Shown here in pieces: positions 36,171 through 44,092 of a stretch of DNA of 64,000 nt (the first letter of the stretch is position 1; each line of letters starts with the position of its first letter). Origin of the DNA: Nocardioides sp. InS609-2 (lineage in GTDB: Bacteria > Actinomycetota > Actinomycetes > Propionibacteriales > Nocardioidaceae); the NCBI RefSeq assembly GCF_023208195.1, contig NZ_CP060034.1, positions 3,472,001 through 3,536,000 on the forward strand. Direction: 5' to 3'. A program made the translations under genes and the position numbers. The notes beneath the pieces are model-generated. The model saw nothing but the letters and a program-made list of their open reading frames with translations, did not search any database and had not been told where the DNA came from.

Positions 36171-36800
36171 TCAGCGGCCGCGCTGCCCGCGTCGGCTCGG
36201 CATGGCGGTCACGCCCTCGGGCACGGGGGGCAGGCCTACCGCCGTACAGAGGAGCTCGCCCCAGGCTTCGACGTGGGGGGTGAGGTCGGGCGGGCCGCCG
36301 ACGGAGGCGTCCGGCGCGACGGGGGTCCAGGACGCGCGGATCTCGACCTGCGCGGTGCCCTCTTCGTCGGACATGCCACCGAAGCTCTCGGTGGCGACCC
36401 GGGTGACGGTGCCGGAGGCGGCCGTCCACTGGGCGCCGTGCGCGTCGAGCGCCTCGGTCAGCCAGGTCCAGCCGACCGCAGCCAGCATCGGGTCGGTGAT
36501 CAGCTCGGGGTCGATGTCGGCTCGGGCGTAGGCCACGCACCGGAACGTGCCCTGCCAGGCGTCGTTGCCGGCCGGGTCGTGGAGCAGGATGATGCGGCCG
36601 GTGCCGAGGTCGACGTCATCGACGGTGACGTCGGCGCTGAGCGCGAAGGAGTGCGGGGCGATGCGCTGCGGTGCCGGCATCTCCTCGCAGAAGACCTCCG
36701 GCCGGAGGGGCGCCGCGCGCATCGCGGCAACCGCCGCCAGGAACTCCGGGGGTGGGGAACCCGCGCCCGTGCCCGGGCGTGTCTCTTCACGGACAGCCAT
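36171..36800 (-). CDS. DUF3000 protein
   Basis: A 209-residue DUF3000-family protein. ATG 36800 opens into MAVREETRPG; the frame continues upstream without a good start. The family core is seen as FLAAVAAMRAAPLRPEVFCE, then APHSFALSADVT, GRIILLHDPAGNDAWQGTF and WTWLTEALDAHGA. It sits directly upstream of RNase D on the same strand (4 nt gap) and is divergent from hemE, a conserved actinobacterial neighbourhood. The function is unknown. Confidence 0.88.
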   Translation of the reverse strand: MAVREETRPGTGAGSPPPEFLAAVAAMRAAPLRPEVFCEEMPAPQRIAPHSFALSADVTVDDVDLGTGRIILLHDPAGNDAWQGTFRCVAYARADIDPELITDPMLAAVGWTWLTEALDAHGAQWTAASGTVTRVATESFGGMSDEEGTAQVEIRASWTPVAPDASVGGPPDLTPHVEAWGELLCTAVGLPPVPEGVTAMPSRRGQRGR

Positions 36801-36870
36801 GAGCCAACAGTAGGTCGCGGGGCCAGCCGTCGATGTGCCAACACGCCGCCTGACCTGCGAGGATTCGAGG

Positions 36871-37926
36871 GTGAGTCCGTCGCCTGCTGCCGCTGACAGT
36901 GTCCTGCTCCGCGCCGCCCGGGGTGAGCCCGTCTCGCACACGCCCGTGTGGTTCATGCGTCAGGCCGGTCGCTCGCTGCCGGAGTACCTCAAGGCGCGCG
37001 AGGGCGTCGCCATGCTCGACTCGTGCATGGATCCCGAGCTCGTCGTCGAGATCACTCTGCAGCCCGTCCGCCGGTACGGCGTCGACGCGGCCATCTTCTT
37101 CTCCGACATCGTGCTCCCGCTCAAGGCGGTCGGTGTCGACCTCGACATCGTGCCCGGGGTCGGACCCGTCGTCGCCTCGCCCGTGCGCACCCTCGCCGAC
37201 GTCGAGACGATCCCCGACCTGACCCCTGACCACGTCCCCTTCATCACCCAGGCCGTGCAGGGGCTGGTGGGCGAGCTTGGCGCGACGCCGCTGATCGGGT
37301 TCGCCGGCGCCCCGTTCACCGTCGCGTCGTACCTCGTCGAGGGTGGCCCGTCTAAGGAGCACGCGAAGACCAAGGCGATGATGTTCGGTGCTCCCGAGGT
37401 GTGGGACGCGCTGATGCGCAAGATCGCGGGCATCTCCGCGGCCTACCTGAAGGTGCAGGTCGACGCCGGTGCCTCCGCCGTACAGCTCTTCGACTCGTGG
37501 GCCGGAGCGCTCACCCCCGCCGACTACGCCGAGCACGTGATGCCGCACTCCGCGCGGGTGCTGGCCGCGGCCGGTGAGCTCAATGTGCCGCGCATCCACT
37601 TCGGTGTCGGCACCACCAACCTGCTCGGTCTGATGGGCGACGCCGGAGCCGACGTCGTCGGCGTCGACTGGCGTACCCCGCTCGCCGACGCGCTGCCGCT
37701 GGTCGGCGACAAGGTCGTGCAGGGCAACCTCGACCCGACTCTGGTCTTCGCGCCGACCGACGTGATGCTGGCTCGCGCCGGCGAGATCATCGACGCCGGC
37801 CGGGCCGCCAAGGGCCACATCTTCAACCTCGGCCACGGCGTCATCCCGTCGACCGATCCCGACCAGCTGGCCCGGCTGACGGAGTTCGTGCAGAGCTACC
37901 CGCTCACCGGACTGACCGGCCAGTAG
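36871..37926 (+). CDS. hemE: uroporphyrinogen decarboxylase
   Basis: A 351-residue decarboxylase converting uroporphyrinogen III to coproporphyrinogen III in heme synthesis. GTG 36871 is chosen because GAGG lies 8 nt upstream and the product begins at the usual distance before [16 protein letters not shown], the substrate-binding signature. Other conserved elements are [39 protein letters not shown] and NLGHGVIP. The next heme genes, hemY and hemQ, lie about 2.7 kb downstream. A hairpin follows the stop. Confidence 0.95.
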   Translation: MSPSPAAADSVLLRAARGEPVSHTPVWFMRQAGRSLPEYLKAREGVAMLDSCMDPELVVEITLQPVRRYGVDAAIFFSDIVLPLKAVGVDLDIVPGVGPVVASPVRTLADVETIPDLTPDHVPFITQAVQGLVGELGATPLIGFAGAPFTVASYLVEGGPSKEHAKTKAMMFGAPEVWDALMRKIAGISAAYLKVQVDAGASAVQLFDSWAGALTPADYAEHVMPHSARVLAAAGELNVPRIHFGVGTTNLLGLMGDAGADVVGVDWRTPLADALPLVGDKVVQGNLDPTLVFAPTDVMLARAGEIIDAGRAAKGHIFNLGHGVIPSTDPDQLARLTEFVQSYPLTGLTGQ

Positions 37927-37930
37927 ATGA

Positions 37931-37956
37931 GAGTGGGTTCGTCACCCGACCCACTC
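37931..37956. terminator. hairpin between convergent hemE and AhpD-like genes
   Basis: GAGTGGGT and ACCCACTC form a perfect 8-bp stem (extendable through CG after a bulge) with a 10-nt loop. It starts 5 nt after the hemE stop and includes the last codons of the convergent gene, so it may serve both. Confidence 0.55.
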
Positions 37957-38400
37957 ACCTGCGACCTGGCGGGTAGCGACGTTGAGGCGGTTCCACATGT
38001 TGACGGCGGCGATCGAGAGCGTGAGGGACGCGAGCTCCGACTCGTCGTAGTGGCGCGCGGCCTCATCCCAGACATCGTCCGGGACGGCGTCCGACGTGTC
38101 GGACAGACGGGTGATCGACTCGGCGAGGGCCAGCGCGCTCCGCTCCGCGTCCGAGTAGTACGGCGTCTCCCGCCACGCCGCGACCGAGAAGATCCGCTCG
38201 TCCGACTCGCCGGCCTTGCGCAGCTCGCGGGCGTGCAGGTCCACGCAGACACCGCAGGCGTTGATCTGGCTCGCCCTCAGGTGCACCAGGTAGTGCGTCT
38301 CCTGCGGGACGCTGCCCTGGTGGGCCACTTTGCCCAGTGCCAGCAGTGCTTTCATCGCGTCGGGGACGACGATCGCGGGGTTGCCGATTCGTGCCTTCAT
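37942..38400 (-). CDS. carboxymuconolactone decarboxylase/AhpD-like protein
   Basis: A 152-residue protein of the carboxymuconolactone decarboxylase superfamily. The AhpD-type redox motif CGVCVDLHARE (CxxC with downstream His) is present at about residues 49-59, followed by the helical core. It probably handles peroxides or other reactive species. GAGGAG precedes the ATG at 38400. It is divergent from an ECF41 sigma factor gene, and such proteins are the typical partners of that sigma group. An ECF41-type promoter faces this gene at 38455-38481. Confidence 0.88.
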   Translation of the reverse strand: MKARIGNPAIVVPDAMKALLALGKVAHQGSVPQETHYLVHLRASQINACGVCVDLHARELRKAGESDERIFSVAAWRETPYYSDAERSALALAESITRLSDTSDAVPDDVWDEAARHYDESELASLTLSIAAVNMWNRLNVATRQVAGEWVG

Positions 38401-38419
38401 GATGTTCTCCTCTTCGTTG

Positions 38420-38446
38420 TGTCACATCGGTCGGGGGTGGTTCGTC
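38420..38446 (+). promoter_or_regulatory. ECF41-type promoter driving the sigma factor gene
   Basis: TGTCACA (38420-38426), a 16-nt spacer and CGTC (38443-38446) match the known ECF41 promoter (-35 TGTCACA, -10 CGTC). It points towards the sigma factor start at 38484, suggesting autoregulation. Confidence 0.7.
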
Positions 38447-38454
38447 AGCGCTAT

Positions 38455-38481
38455 GACGGACCCAGACGAAGGAATGTGACC
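38455..38481 (-). promoter_or_regulatory. ECF41-type promoter driving the AhpD-like gene
   Basis: On the minus strand GGTCACA (38481-38475), a 16-nt spacer and CGTC (38458-38455) match the ECF41 promoter in 6 of 7 plus 4 of 4 positions. It points towards the gene starting at 38400. The spacer length equals that of the opposite promoter. Confidence 0.65.
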
Positions 38482-38483
38482 GA

Positions 38484-39368
38484 ATGACCGACGAACAATT
38501 TCTGGCTGAGCGGTTCGAGGAGAAGAGGAGCCACCTTCGGGCGGTCGCCTATCGGATGCTCGGTTCGCTGTGCGAGGCCGACGACGCCGTCCAGGAGGCC
38601 TGGCTGCGACTTAGCCGCTCCGACACCAGCGCGGTCGACAACCTGGGCGGTTGGCTGACGACCGTCGTCGCCCGGGTGTGCCTGGACGCCCTGCGGTCCC
38701 GCACGTCGCGTGGGGAGCAGCCGTACGACGTGCACGTGCCGGACCCGGTCGTGAGTCCGGAGTCCGGCAGCGACCCCGAGCACCAGGCGCTGCTCGCCGA
38801 CTCCGTCGGACTTGCCCTGCTCGTCGTGCTGGACTCGCTGACGCCCGCGGAGCGTCTCGCGTTCGTGCTGCACGACGTGTTCGCCGTACCTTTCGACGAC
38901 ATTGCACCGATCGTGGGCCGCTCCTCCGCTGCCACCCGACAGCTGGCGAGTCGGGCGCGGCGGCGGGTCCAAGGGCAGGCAACCGCTCCCGCCGACCCGC
39001 TTCCCCGGCAGCGCGAGGTCGTCACCGCCTTCTACGCCGCAGTCCGTGCGGGTGACTTCGAGGCCCTGGTGGCCGTCCTCGACCCGGACGTCGTGCTGCG
39101 CGCGGACACGGGATCCGGCAGCATCGGGGTCTCGAAGCTGCTGAAGGGCGCGCGGGCCGTGGCCGAGTCGGCCATGACGTTCGCACGGTACGCGCGCTTC
39201 GGCCGCCCGGTCCTGGTCAACGGGGCAGCCGGGATCGTCACGATCATGGACGGCCGACCACTGTCGGTGATGGGGTTCACGGTCTCCGGCGGCCAGATCA
39301 CTGGCATCGACATCCTCGCGGACCCGGAGCGGCTGGGTCGCCTCGACCTTGCCTTGCTCGACGAGTGA
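38484..39368 (+). CDS. ECF41-group sigma factor with SnoaL-like C-terminal domain
   Basis: A 294-residue extracytoplasmic-function sigma factor. Region 2 is RAVAYRMLGSLCEADDAVQE (residues about 18-37) with EAWLRL; region 4 is LTPAERLAFVLHDVFAVPFD then IAPIVGRSSAATRQLASRAR. The linker YDVHVPDPVV corresponds to the conserved xLPEP segment of ECF41. The C-terminal SnoaL-like domain begins at REVVTAFYAAVRAGDFEALV, and a degenerate NPDKL motif is seen as ADPERL. In this group the fused domain replaces an anti-sigma factor. GAAGGA precedes ATG 38484. Confidence 0.93.
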   Translation: MTDEQFLAERFEEKRSHLRAVAYRMLGSLCEADDAVQEAWLRLSRSDTSAVDNLGGWLTTVVARVCLDALRSRTSRGEQPYDVHVPDPVVSPESGSDPEHQALLADSVGLALLVVLDSLTPAERLAFVLHDVFAVPFDDIAPIVGRSSAATRQLASRARRRVQGQATAPADPLPRQREVVTAFYAAVRAGDFEALVAVLDPDVVLRADTGSGSIGVSKLLKGARAVAESAMTFARYARFGRPVLVNGAAGIVTIMDGRPLSVMGFTVSGGQITGIDILADPERLGRLDLALLDE

Positions 39369-39398
39369 CTGTTCGTCGGAAGCGAGACCTCCTGGCTC

Positions 39399-40343
39399 CT
39401 AGCTCGTCTCCGCGGTCGTCTGCCGCGGCGTACGACGGGCGGCGTACCTGCGCAGGACCAGGAAGAGCGGGGTGCCCAGCAGGGCGAGGACGACCGCGAA
39501 TGGGAGCAGGGCGCCGGTGACGGTGGCGAGGCCCGCACCGAAGGTGGCCAGCGCCGACCAGCCGCCCTCGAGGCCTGCGACGAAGCCGGCCGGGTCGTCG
39601 TCCTTGCGGGGCTTCGTGGTCCCCTCGCGGTCGATGTGGACGGTGATCGTCGACATGCTCGTCTGGTCGGAGAGGTAGGCCTGCTGCTGCTTGAGTGAGT
39701 CGAGGTCGGCCTGGCGGCGGGTGAGCTCGGCCTCGACGGCGACGACGTCGCGCAGCGAGCCGGCACTGTCGAGCAGCACCTCGATGCGGCGCAGGCTGCG
39801 CTCCTGAGCGCGGATCCGGACGTCGGTGTCGATGACCTGTGTGGTGACGTCCTCGGCGGTGCGGCTGGCGTTCTCGAGGGTGCCTGCCTTCTCGAGGTCG
39901 GTCATGGTCTCGCTGAAGTCCTCGCTGGGCACGCGCAGCTCGAGTCGTGACCAGGTCATCTCGCCGTCGTCGCTGGTCTGGGTCTCCTCCCCGGTGATCT
40001 CGCCCTGGCGGGTGTCGATGATCTTCTGCACCTCGTTACGTGTGCCCTGCACGTCCTTGCTGCTCAGCGAGACGGTGCCGACCGAGATGATCGAACGCTC
40101 CTGCAGGGCGGCCCGGGCAGGGGTGCCGGCCTTCTGGCCGTTGACCGAGCCACTGTCGCTGTCGCCCCCGCCCTCATCGGACGGCATGTCGAGCAAGTCC
40201 TGCTGCCCGGAGGCCGGGGCTTCGGCGGATTCGGAGGACGTGGCGCCGCTGTCGTTCCCGGAGGAGCTGCAGCCCGACAGGCCGACTGTCAGTGCGATCG
40301 CGATGCCGGCGAGCAGGGCCGGTGCCCGGGGTGAGGTCAACAT
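39399..40343 (-). CDS. DUF4349 lipoprotein
   Basis: A 314-residue DUF4349 protein. ATG 40343 opens a lipoprotein signal with lipobox LSGC at about residue 24. A Ser/Gly/Asp-rich linker follows, then the DUF4349 core (SIISVGTVSLSSKDVQGTRN, then RLELRVPSEDFSETM), a coiled-coil (about residues 175-215) and a C-terminal membrane helix (ALLPFAVVLALLGTPLFLVL) with a basic cytosolic tail. It is anchored at both ends in the envelope. The function is unknown. It does not belong to the flanking heme genes by family. Confidence 0.88.
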   Translation of the reverse strand: MLTSPRAPALLAGIAIALTVGLSGCSSSGNDSGATSSESAEAPASGQQDLLDMPSDEGGGDSDSGSVNGQKAGTPARAALQERSIISVGTVSLSSKDVQGTRNEVQKIIDTRQGEITGEETQTSDDGEMTWSRLELRVPSEDFSETMTDLEKAGTLENASRTAEDVTTQVIDTDVRIRAQERSLRRIEVLLDSAGSLRDVVAVEAELTRRQADLDSLKQQQAYLSDQTSMSTITVHIDREGTTKPRKDDDPAGFVAGLEGGWSALATFGAGLATVTGALLPFAVVLALLGTPLFLVLRRYAARRTPRQTTAETS

Positions 40344-40418
40344 GTGGCTGGGACGCCACGGGGGAGGGGCCGGTTCCCGCGGTCCGTCGGGTGCGGCGGC
40401 TTGCAACCCGATCGTAAT

Positions 40419-40611
40419 ATGAGCAATCTGATTGACTTAGCGAATCACATTGGCTGGTCGTCGGCGGAGGCCACGGGGTGGTGTGTACGGGCTGGTCTCG
40501 TTGCTGAGCGCGCGCGCCCCGCCGGAGACGCTGGGCCGTGACCTCGACCAGGTCGAGGAGGGCGGCCAGCTGGCCTTCGACGAGTGGATCCCGGAGCCCG
40601 CTGTCACCTGA
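40419..40611 (+). pseudogene. possible decayed small gene upstream of hemY
   Basis: Within the 288-bp gap between DUF4349 and hemY, one frame starts at ATG 40419 (MSNLIDLANHIGWSSAEATG). A second, one nucleotide out of phase, continues as VYGLVSLLSARAPPETLGRD and DLDQVEEGGQLAFDEWIPEP, ending at TGA 40611. The second part has strong GC3 and reads like a genuine C terminus. A shift near 40478-40485 would join them into a protein of about 64 residues. No family was recognised, so this is a tentative broken or very short gene. Confidence 0.4.
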
Positions 40612-40631
40612 GCTGTGCGAGGCTGGCCGGC

Positions 40632-41984
40632 GTGACTGCCGACCGACTGCGCATCGTCGTGGTCGGTGGTGGGATCGCCGGCCTGACCGCCGCCCACCTG
40701 CTGGGCGCCGACCATGACGTGCTGCTACTCGAGGGGTCGCCGGTCGTCGGCGGGAAGCTGCGGCTGGCCGAGGTCGCCGGAGTGACGGTCGACGTCGGCG
40801 CCGAGGCGATGCTGAACCGCCGCCCCGAAGGCGTCGAGCTGGCCCGCGAGCTCGGACTGCCCGTCGTACACCCCACCAGCGCGACGTCGCGGGTCTGGAG
40901 CCGCGGTGAGCTGCGGCCGCTGCCACGGTCACTAATGGGGGTGCCGTTCGACCTGGACGAGCTGGCCGCCTCGGGCGTGCTGTCGGCCGACGGCCTGGCC
41001 CGCGCCCGCGCCGAGGTCGTCACACCGTGGAGCGGCGACGATGTCTCCGTCGGTGACCTGGTCGCCGCGCGCCTCGGCGACGAGGTCGTCGACCGGCTGG
41101 TCGAGCCGCTGCTGGGTGGTGTGTACGCCGGCCGCGCGTTCGAGATCTCCGTCCTCGCCGCCATGCCCCAGCTGGCCGCGATGGCCGGCCGTGGGTCGCT
41201 GACCGAGCAAGCCGCCGCGATCGTCGCGTCCGACGTCCCCGTCTTCGCGGGCATCGAGGGGGGCATGGGGCTCCTGCCTCGGGCACTGGTCGACAGTGGC
41301 CGGTTCGTGGTCCGAACGCACGCTACGGTGCGCGAGCTGCGGCGTACGGCCTCGGGCTTCGAGCTCACCGTCGGCTCGACCCGCGACGCCGAGACGGTGC
41401 TTGCCGACCGGGTCGTGCTGGCCACGCCGTCGGCGCCGACGGCACGGCTGCTGGCGGAGCTCGCCCCCGACGCGGCCGCAGAGCTCGCCGCGATCGAGAT
41501 GGCGTCGGTCGCCGTGGTGACGCTGGCCTTCCACGCGGCCGACCTGCCCGACCTCGCCGCCCGGTCGGGCTTCCTGGTGCCGCCAGTCGAGCAGCGCCAC
41601 ATCAAGGCGTCGACGTTCTCGTTCGCGAAGTGGGACTGGGTGCGGGACACCGGCAACGGCGTGCTCCTGCTGCGCACCTCGCTGGGTCGGCACCGCGACG
41701 AGGCTGCGCTGCAGGCCCCCGACGCCGATCTGGTGGCGGGCTCGCTCGCCGATCTCCGCGAGATTGCCGGTATCGACGCAAGGCCGGTCGACACTCACGT
41801 ACAGCGCTGGGGCGGCGCGCTGCCGCAGTACGCCGTGGGCCACGTCGGCCGGGTGGTCCGGATCCGCGCGGCCCTCGACGGCACCGGGGTCGTGGTCTGT
41901 GGAGCGACGTACGACGGGGTCGGCATCCCCGCCGTCATCGGGTCCGCCCGCCTCGCGGCGCTCATGGTCCACGCGGCAGAATGA
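40632..41984 (+). CDS. hemY: oxygen-dependent coproporphyrinogen III oxidase (HemY/CgoX)
   Basis: A 450-residue FAD enzyme of the protoporphyrinogen/coproporphyrinogen oxidase family. GTG 40632 opens into [20 protein letters not shown], the FAD site. [23 protein letters not shown] and the C-terminal FAD-binding [18 protein letters not shown] are also present. In actinobacteria with HemQ this enzyme oxidises coproporphyrinogen III to coproporphyrin III. It is followed after 4 nt by hemQ, so both belong to one operon. It is also annotated as hemG in some genomes. Confidence 0.92.
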   Translation: MTADRLRIVVVGGGIAGLTAAHLLGADHDVLLLEGSPVVGGKLRLAEVAGVTVDVGAEAMLNRRPEGVELARELGLPVVHPTSATSRVWSRGELRPLPRSLMGVPFDLDELAASGVLSADGLARARAEVVTPWSGDDVSVGDLVAARLGDEVVDRLVEPLLGGVYAGRAFEISVLAAMPQLAAMAGRGSLTEQAAAIVASDVPVFAGIEGGMGLLPRALVDSGRFVVRTHATVRELRRTASGFELTVGSTRDAETVLADRVVLATPSAPTARLLAELAPDAAAELAAIEMASVAVVTLAFHAADLPDLAARSGFLVPPVEQRHIKASTFSFAKWDWVRDTGNGVLLLRTSLGRHRDEAALQAPDADLVAGSLADLREIAGIDARPVDTHVQRWGGALPQYAVGHVGRVVRIRAALDGTGVVVCGATYDGVGIPAVIGSARLAALMVHAAE

Positions 41985-41988
41985 GGGC

Positions 41989-42693
41989 ATGAGCGACCAG
42001 AGCAACGCCTCCCGCATCAACGAGCTCAATGCGACCATCCGCTACACGATGTGGTCGGTGTTCCGGTTGCGTGACCTCATCGGCGACAGCGACCGCGCGT
42101 CCGAGTCGGCCGAGGTCGAGACCCTCTTCTCCAAGCTGGCCGGCGAGGACGTCGTCGTCCGCGGCACCTACGACGTCGCCGGCCTGCGCGCCGACGCCGA
42201 CCTGATGATCTGGTGGCACGCGGAGACGAGCGAGGCCCTCCAGGACGCCTACCACCGCTTCAGGAGTACGACGTTCGGTCGTCGCCTCGACCCGGTCTGG
42301 TCGCAGCTCGCCCTGCACCGGCCGGCGGAGTTCAACAAGAGCCACGTGCCGGCATTCCTCGACAACGAGGAGCCCAAGGCGCACATCTGCGTCTACCCGT
42401 TCGTGCGCTCCTACGAGTGGTACCTCCTCGATGACGCCGAGCGCCGCGCGATGCTGGCCGAGCACGGCAAGATGGCGCGCGACTACCCCGACGTCCGCGC
42501 CAACACGGTCGCGAGCTTCGCCCTCGGCGACTACGAGTGGATGCTGGCCTTCGAGGCCGACGAGCTGTACCGCATCGTCGACCTGATGCGTCACCTGCGC
42601 GGCTCCGAGACCCGCCGCCACGTGCGCGAAGAGGTGCCGTTCTACACCGGCTCGCGCGCCAGCGTCGCCGACCTGGTGCAGCGGCTGCCCTGA
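41989..42693 (+). CDS. hemQ: coproheme decarboxylase (chlorite dismutase-like)
   Basis: A 234-residue HemQ protein that decarboxylates Fe-coproporphyrin III to heme b with peroxide. ATG 41989 lies 4 nt after the hemY stop. Conserved family elements are [31 protein letters not shown], the porphyrin pocket [24 protein letters not shown] and the C-terminal [20 protein letters not shown]. With hemE and hemY it defines the coproporphyrin-dependent heme pathway. The ferrochelatase gene is not in this window. Confidence 0.94.
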   Translation: MSDQSNASRINELNATIRYTMWSVFRLRDLIGDSDRASESAEVETLFSKLAGEDVVVRGTYDVAGLRADADLMIWWHAETSEALQDAYHRFRSTTFGRRLDPVWSQLALHRPAEFNKSHVPAFLDNEEPKAHICVYPFVRSYEWYLLDDAERRAMLAEHGKMARDYPDVRANTVASFALGDYEWMLAFEADELYRIVDLMRHLRGSETRRHVREEVPFYTGSRASVADLVQRLP

Positions 42694-42779
42694 TGCCCGG
42701 CCGGCTGTCCGGGCTCGATGCCCGTGTCGTCGCGGGGTCGGACTGATCGGCCGAACGGCCCGCTGGCTAGGCTGCGCGG

Positions 42780-43451
42780 GTGACCTCGGAACCGGAAGAG
42801 CTCCGCGAGCTCTACGCCAACCGCTTCCACAACGAGGAGGCCCAGCGCCTCGACGTGTGGGAGGTGCTCTGCTCGCGCTTCTTCCAGAAGTGGGTGCCCG
42901 ACGACGCGATCGTGCTCGACATCGCCGCGGGTCACTGCGAGTTCGTCAACAACATCAAGGCCAAGCGACGCATCGCGGTCGACCTCAATCCCGACGTCAT
43001 CCACAAGGCCGGGCCGGGCGTCGAGGCCATCGTGACCCGCTCCGACGAGCTGGTCGGCATCGACGACGGGTCGATCGACCGGGTGTTCATCAGCAACTTC
43101 TTCGAGCACGTGCCGCGCGAGGTGATCGCGTCCACGCTGCTCGCCGTACGACGCGTGCTCAAGGCCGACGGCAAGCTGCTCGTGCTCCAGCCCAACGTGC
43201 GCTACTGCGCCAAGGACTACTGGATGTTCTTCGACCACATCACGCCGGTCGACGACCGGGCGCTCGTGGAGGCTTTCGCCGCCGCAGGCTTCGATGTCGA
43301 GCTGAACATCCCGCGGTTCCTGCCCTACACGACCAAGAGCCGGCTGCCGAGCGGCCCCGGACTGGTGAAGCTCTACCTCAAGGTGCCGCTCGCGTGGCGG
43401 GTGCTGGGCGCGCAGGCGTTCATGGTGGGCCGACCGGCCGCTGGTCGCTGA
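42780..43451 (+). CDS. class I SAM-dependent methyltransferase
   Basis: A 223-residue methyltransferase. The SAM motif is VLDIAAGHCEFVNN (residue about 45), with acidic motif II at RIAVDLNPDV and post-motif NFFEHVPREV. The C terminus contains KLYLKVPLAWRVLG, typical of membrane-associated sugar or polyketide methylases. GTG 42780 starts the gene. It probably modifies a glycan made by the minus-strand cluster at 44093-48809. A strong hairpin lies 2 nt after the stop. Confidence 0.85.
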   Translation: MTSEPEELRELYANRFHNEEAQRLDVWEVLCSRFFQKWVPDDAIVLDIAAGHCEFVNNIKAKRRIAVDLNPDVIHKAGPGVEAIVTRSDELVGIDDGSIDRVFISNFFEHVPREVIASTLLAVRRVLKADGKLLVLQPNVRYCAKDYWMFFDHITPVDDRALVEAFAAAGFDVELNIPRFLPYTTKSRLPSGPGLVKLYLKVPLAWRVLGAQAFMVGRPAAGR

Positions 43452-43453
43452 GG

Positions 43454-43479
43454 CCTGCGGTTTGGTCCCAAACCGCAGG
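43454..43479. terminator. strong hairpin after the methyltransferase gene
   Basis: CCTGCGGTTT and AAACCGCAGG form a perfect 10-bp stem with a 6-nt GGTCCC loop, starting 2 nt after the stop. Part of the right arm can alternatively pair with TGCGGTT at 43496-43502. It has no T tract, as usual in high-GC actinobacteria. Confidence 0.6.
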
Positions 43480-43507
43480 TTCCGGCGCCGAAACGTGCGG
43501 TTGGTGA

Positions 43508-43617
43508 CCAATGGAGGCAGCTCTCGGGCCGGTGTCATCGTCCGCCCGGGCTCCGGCCGAGTTGGCACCTATCGGGAGGTCGCCGACCCGTGGTCGGGAA
43601 TCAACCCCCTCCATTGG
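43508..43617. repeat. 10-bp inverted repeat framing a 90-nt spacer
   Basis: CCAATGGAGG (43508-43517) and its exact complement CCTCCATTGG (43608-43617) enclose 90 nt in the 238-bp non-coding gap between the methyltransferase and msrB. The distance is unusual for a simple terminator, so the gap may hold an inserted palindromic element. Confidence 0.4.
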
Positions 43618-43678
43618 GCAAGGACCGCATGGTTTTGGCCGATATCCATGCGGCTTTCGACCAATCGAGGGTGCCCAA
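43614..43678. repeat. nested inverted repeats near the msrB end
   Basis: An outer pair TTGGGCA (43614-43620) and TGCCCAA (43672-43678) encloses an inner perfect pair CCGCATGG (43625-43632) and CCATGCGG (43646-43653). It sits 12 nt from the msrB stop and may terminate msrB transcription from the other strand. Confidence 0.45.
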
Positions 43679-43689
43679 CAGTCCGCCGG

Positions 43690-44088
43690 CTACTCCTTGG
43701 GAGTCAGCTTCAGGCTCACCGAGTTGATGCAGAACCGGTCGCCCGTGGGGGTGCCGTGGCCGTCGGGGAAGACGTGGCCGAGGTGTGAGCCGCAGTTGGC
43801 GCAGCGCACCTCGACCCGCTTCATGCCGTGCGAGACGTCCTCGATGTAGTCGACCGTGTCGCTGATCGGCTGGTAGAAGCTCGGCCACCCGCACCCCGAG
43901 TGGAACTTCGTGTCGGAGGTGAACAGCTCCGAGCCGCACGCCTTGCACGAGTAGGTGCCGGTGGTGTCGGTGTCGGTGTACTCGCCGGTGAAGGCGCGCT
44001 CGGTGCCGGCCTGGCGGAGCACGGCGTACTCCTCGGCGCTCAGCTCCTGGCGCCACTGCTCGTCGGTCTTCTCCACGTCGTAAGCCAT
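43690..44088 (-). CDS. msrB: peptide-methionine (R)-S-oxide reductase
   Basis: A 132-residue MsrB that reduces methionine-R-sulfoxide in the cytosol. The zinc-binding CxxC pairs are CKACGSELF and CANCGSHLG, and the catalytic Cys is in RFCINSVSLKL. The substrate pocket FHSGCGWPSFYQP is intact. ATG 44088 is chosen; a longer frame upstream overlaps the neighbouring membrane-protein gene. Its position among glycan genes is probably incidental. Confidence 0.93.
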   Translation of the reverse strand: MAYDVEKTDEQWRQELSAEEYAVLRQAGTERAFTGEYTDTDTTGTYSCKACGSELFTSDTKFHSGCGWPSFYQPISDTVDYIEDVSHGMKRVEVRCANCGSHLGHVFPDGHGTPTGDRFCINSVSLKLTPKE

Positions 44089-44092
44089 GCCC

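Noticed and set aside
40344..40541. 65-residue plus-strand frame as an intact gene
   Set aside because: Its first part overlaps the DUF4349 leader and only part looks coding; a shift in the middle fits better.
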